Notes under the pieces: model-generated
The model's database searches: none
Told to the model about the DNA's origin: nothing
The model's input: the letters and a program-made list of their open reading frames with translations, nothing else
Translations under genes and position numbers: made by a program
In this document: positions 57,047 to 59,545 of the stretch, piece after piece
Layout: each line of letters begins with the position of its first letter
Numbering within the stretch: the stretch's first letter is position 1
DNA from: Sinimarinibacterium flocculans
GTDB taxonomy: Bacteria > Pseudomonadota > Gammaproteobacteria > Nevskiales > Nevskiaceae
Assembly (NCBI RefSeq): GCF_003201205.1
Contig: NZ_QICN01000015.1
Coordinates: forward strand, 1-59,545
Length of the DNA: 59,545 bases
Reading direction: 5' to 3'

Positions 57047-57440
57047 TCACGCCGCAAGCTCGGACTCGGGCATCGCCGACACGTCCAGTTCGCCGGAGAT
57101 GAGCTTGGGGAGCAGGAGGTCGCGGGTGGTGCGGAGGTTGGCGTTTTTCTTGGCCAGCAGTCTGGCCAAGCTGAGCAGCATCCCGCACTGAGTCTCGAAG
57201 CCGACGAGCAACTCCTTTGTCGGGAGCAGTAGCGGGAGCGCGTATGCCTGATTGCGATTCAGTCCAGGCACTGCCGCGTCGTTGTTGAGAAAATTCTGCC
57301 GCTGAAGATTGAAGAAAGTGAAGTGCAAAGGTAGCGCCGTCTTGACGTAGTACACGGTGTCGATCGGATAGAACGCAACATCCGACCAATGAACGCTTCC
57401 GACGTTGCCCTTCCTGCCGACGATGATTCCAGGACCATCT
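57047..57440 (-). pseudogene. hsdS: Type I restriction specificity subunit, C-terminal part (truncated)
   Basis: About 130 residues of an HsdS second target-recognition domain and C-terminal conserved helices remain: GPGIIVGRKGNVGSVHW, VAFYPIDTVYYV, then LAKKNANLRTTRDLLLPKLI and SGELDVSA. The first half of the gene, including TRD1, is missing. At the 5' side it runs directly into a truncated IS110-family transposase. Methylation specificity must be lost. Confidence 0.9.
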
Positions 57441-58062
57441 ACCAAGCTCGTGTCGTGACGGGTGCGATCTGCCGGTCGAGCTCCTCAATGCGATCATGGA
57501 GTTCGTCCATGTGATGGAGCTGCAGGTCGATCAGTTGCCGAAACGTGCCCGGCAGTTCCTGGTCGATCATGGCCATGCGCAGGCGCGGCACGTTCTCGAT
57601 TCCCCTGGGTGCCACGATCCCGAACTCGGCGAGCAGGCCGCGAATCTGGCTCGCCATCGCCGTGCGAGCGCGCACGAAGCCCTGTCTCGCTCGATGTATC
57701 GACAAGATGGCCTGCTGCTCTGTCGTCTTCACAGGGACGAAACGCATGCCAGGACGCCGCACCGCCTCGCAGATCGCCTCCTCGTCGGCAGCGTCGGTCT
57801 TATTGCGCTTCACGAATGGCTTCACGTACTGCGGTGCGATCAGGCGAACCTCGTGGCCCAGCTCGCGCAGCTTGCGCGCCCAGTGGTGCGCGCTTCCGCA
57901 CGCCTCCATCCCGATCACGCATGCGGGCAGTTGCGCGAAGAACTCAGCCACCTGCCCTCGTCGAAGCGTCTTTCGCAACACCGCACGGCCGTCCTCATCG
58001 GCACCGTGCACCTGAAAAACCGTCTTTGCCAGATCCAGCCCGACCGCTGTAACTTTCTTCAT
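57439..58062 (-). pseudogene. IS110-family transposase, N-terminal two-thirds (truncated)
   Basis: It starts at ATG 58062 with GAAGGAGGGG upstream. KVTAVGLDLAKTVFQVHG is the first Asp of the DEDD catalytic domain, and VIGMEACGSAHHWARKL and RNKTDAADEEAICEAVRRPG supply further motifs. About 207 residues remain; the C-terminal Transposase_20 domain with its serine is missing because the frame runs into hsdS and stops. A remnant, not a functional element. Confidence 0.88.
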
Positions 58063-58140
58063 GGACGCCCCTCCTTCGTAGGGAGACAACACATACCTCC
58101 CACTCTGGCACTTCGATGCCGCTAGAAGGAGGGCGCGTCC
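58063..58140 (-). mobile_element. Terminal part of the IS110-family remnant
   Basis: About 80 bases upstream of the transposase start, with GGACGCGCCCTCCTTCTAGC near the presumed outer end. IS110 elements usually lack clear terminal repeats, so the exact boundary is not certain. Confidence 0.4.
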
Positions 58141-58526
58141 ATTCCATTGATAAGGGAACATTTTCGTAACGGTTCGGAAAAGCCTCACAGGTTTCAGATC
58201 CGCTGTCGCTGCTGCATCATGTCCGAGCACACGTACGGAATGCCCGAGTTGGGCGTGAGGACAACATCCTCTTCCAGCGCATTCTCGATTCGTGCGCACC
58301 CTATGTGCACGTCGATGCCTGATTGCTTTATCAAGGGCCGCCAATATGGTTCCGAAGGCGAATGAGTTCACCGGGATCGCTAATGACTGAGAGCCTTTTC
58401 GCTTTGCGACATGATCGCGTGCTGCTAGAGCCGATCATCAGAATGTCCGGCGACACTCTCAGCTGACGCGATGGCGGTGCTCGCTTGCGCCGCCCATCGC
58501 TGGGGTTACCTTGTTAGCGGCGGAAA

Positions 58527-58609
58527 AAGTGACGTTTTCTTTTTCTTTTAAAAACAGCGACATACGCCGATAAAAGACAAAATCGTCAGTAATAACAATA
58601 AGTTATGGT
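58527..58609. repeat. ~84-bp direct repeat, copy A
   Basis: It begins AAGTGACGTTT and ends AATAACAATAAGTTATGGT. The same ends occur 145 bases later in copy B, while the middle is diverged with a shared TTCTTTTA block. AT-rich compared with the surroundings. Possibly element ends or protein-binding repeats. Confidence 0.6.
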
Positions 58610-58671
58610 ATGGGTCGGCAAGGGGCATTTAGATTGTCTCGGTCTGGGAAGGCCGCTTGCCGAAGAGACAT

Positions 58672-58755
58672 AAGTGACGTTTAATATTCTCTTTTAGAAC
58701 AATAGCTTGCAGATCGCGCATTCACGAAAGATTAGAAATAACAATAACTTATGGT
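58672..58755. repeat. ~84-bp direct repeat, copy B
   Basis: Begins AAGTGACGTTT and ends AATAACAATAACTTATGGT. It has the same orientation as copy A and nearly the same length. Confidence 0.6.
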
Positions 58756-59142
58756 GCCCCCCACATCTGCGGACCTCTTCGCCGTTGACGCGGCACCTCG
58801 CGGCCACTGACCTTTCCTGTCTGCCTTCGGAGCCAAGCCCGAGAACAAGCTGGACTGTCTCGCACGGCGCTCAGAATGAGCCGGACGGAGACGACGAGTT
58901 CGGTGCGTGACTTGACCGCCGTTGAGCCGTTCGAGTGGCTAATGTCACGCAACGCCTCGCAGGGAAGGTCGCGGCCGCCGGCGCGTCGGTTCCAAACTGG
59001 TCATGAGCGCCGCGAGCTTCGGCACGCTGCTGCGGCGGATCTGATCGGTTACGTTGCGCTGCGGCCAGCTCGCTAGCCGGCGGTCGTTCTGTGCAGGCAG
59101 GGCGACGATGAAGGTGGTCACGAATTCACGTGAGCACTTGCG

Positions 59143-59450
59143 TTGTCACTGATTTCAGAGGCGCTTGTAAAGGCCAAGAAGGCAGCTGCGAAGAAGGCGC
59201 CGGTCAAGAAGGCGGTGAAGAAGGCAGCCCCGAAGAAAGCTGCGAAGAAGTCCGTAAGGAAGACCAAGCGCAAGGCCAGCCCTGCGCTGATGAAACCGAT
59301 GACGCCCAGCGCGACGTTGGCCGCGGTGGTCGGCAGCAAGCCGATTCCGCGTGGCCAGATCACGAAGAACCTGTGGGCGTATATCAAGAAGAACGGCCTC
59401 CAGGACAAGACCAACAGGCGCCAGATCAACGCCGACGACAAGCTGAAGGC
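59143..59450 (+). pseudogene. SWIB-domain protein with Lys/Ala-rich N-terminus, interrupted by an IS
   Basis: The frame encodes a histone-H1-like region of Lys/Ala repeats (KKAAAKKAPVKKAVKKAA), then a SWIB/MDM2-type domain: ALMKPMTPSATLAAVVG, ITKNLWAYIKKNGLQDKTNR, RQINADDKLKA. It breaks off at 59450, before the last strand, where an IS terminus begins. No ATG is in frame; TTG 59143 or CTG 59149 would have to serve, so the 5' end may also be lost. Such chromatin-like proteins are found in many proteobacteria. Confidence 0.8.
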
Positions 59451-59545
59451 TGGAGTTGACCCGCTCTCACGGACAGGTGGTCGCTTGATTCTCAAGCGAT
59501 GGATTCAGTCTCCGCTGTGCGGAGCTTGGCGGCTGTCGATGGTGG
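59451..59545 (+). mobile_element. IS3-like insertion sequence terminus (partial)
   Basis: It begins TGGAGTTGACCCGCTCTCAC, differing at few positions from the terminus at the left edge (TGGAGTTGACCCGTTCTCGC at 95). It cuts the SWIB gene. Whether this is the left or right end of the IS cannot be decided from 95 bases. Confidence 0.6.

Larger units (their letters stand above)
58141..59142. other. Gene-poor 1-kb stretch with repeats and fragments
   Basis: No complete gene is supported here. A ~58-codon open frame on the minus strand (58194-58367) has a protein-like look (GIDVHIGCARIENALEEDVV) but no start or family. Two diverged 84-bp direct repeats lie at 58527-58609 and 58672-58755. The part after 58756 has only short, unsupported frames. 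It looks like a graveyard of insertions. Confidence 0.5.

Noticed and set aside
58876-59076. 66-codon plus-strand frame with VRDLTAVEPFEWLMSRN
   Set aside because: A faint resemblance to transposase ends, but too short and without supporting context.
59161-59260. Short tandem AAGAAGGC-type repeats
   Set aside because: They arise from Lys/Ala codons in the H1-like tail and are not a separate DNA repeat.
59118-59495. 125-codon minus-strand frame with hydrophobic Phe/Ala-rich stretches
   Set aside because: It is the antisense reading of the Lys/Ala repeats of the SWIB gene.

Overview
The window comes from a GC-rich proteobacterium. The copper-resistance gene content (CopL-like leader proteins, two-domain multicopper oxidases, CueR/CadR-type MerR regulators) points to a gamma- or betaproteobacterium, possibly Xanthomonadales-like, but no rRNA or housekeeping marker settles this. 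Almost all of the window is one very large transposon.

A Tn3-superfamily element of about 53.5 kb (1951-55459) sits inside a type I restriction subunit gene, hsdR. Its ends are 48-bp inverted repeats (39 of 48 match) flanked by a perfect 5-bp target duplication (TGGTT at 1946-1950 and 55460-55464). Removing the element and one duplication rejoins the two hsdR pieces in frame. The transposase tnpA lies at the left end (3859-6834). The cointegrate-resolution module, tnpS (tyrosine recombinase) and tnpT (KfrA-like coiled coil), lies at the right end (52812-55142), with a perfect inverted repeat between them. This split layout is the one known from Tn4651-type transposons.

The roughly 45 kb of cargo is a metal-resistance island. 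(1) 7.5-14.3 kb: copper cassette 1 (CopL-like, TolC-type channel, Met/His-rich peptide, multicopper oxidase, cytochrome c, methyltransferase, rhodanese-adenylate cyclase fusion, DUF411), next to a sterol-desaturase-like/AraC pair. (2) 16.5-24.7 kb: a CusCBA-type RND pump with small secreted proteins, a DUF4396 protein and a MerR regulator. (3) 24.8-26.3 kb: a mer-like group (MerR, a DF/MerC-like fusion, a thioredoxin-like protein) without MerA. (4) 26.3-29.4 kb: an unrecognised cluster with a tandemly duplicated gene pair and an XRE regulator. (5) 29.5-37.1 kb: a second AraC/sterol-desaturase pair and copper cassette 2, in the same gene order but diverged. (6) 37-41.4 kb: divergent copZ/copA-cueR with a shared 20-bp inverted-repeat operator, a DUF305 protein and an alpha/beta-hydrolase-fold protein. 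(7) 41.9-51.1 kb: a CzcCBA-type pump with a fatty-acid desaturase coupled to czcA, two CDF transporters and a CadR-like regulator. (8) 51.2-52.7 kb: a Panacea-type antitoxin with a PemK-like partner.

Together the cargo covers periplasmic Cu(I) oxidation, Cu(I) export across both membranes, Zn/Cd/Co export, thiophilic-metal uptake or trafficking, and probable membrane-lipid modification. Much of it appears in two diverged copies, which suggests assembly by duplication or repeated acquisition.

Outside the transposon is a damaged defence locus. hsdR is split by the transposon and also cut at its 3' end by an IS3-like element. An HTH/nucleotidyltransferase pair sits inside the operon. hsdS is truncated beside an IS110-family remnant. 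At the far right a SWIB-domain gene is interrupted by an IS whose terminus resembles the one at the left edge.
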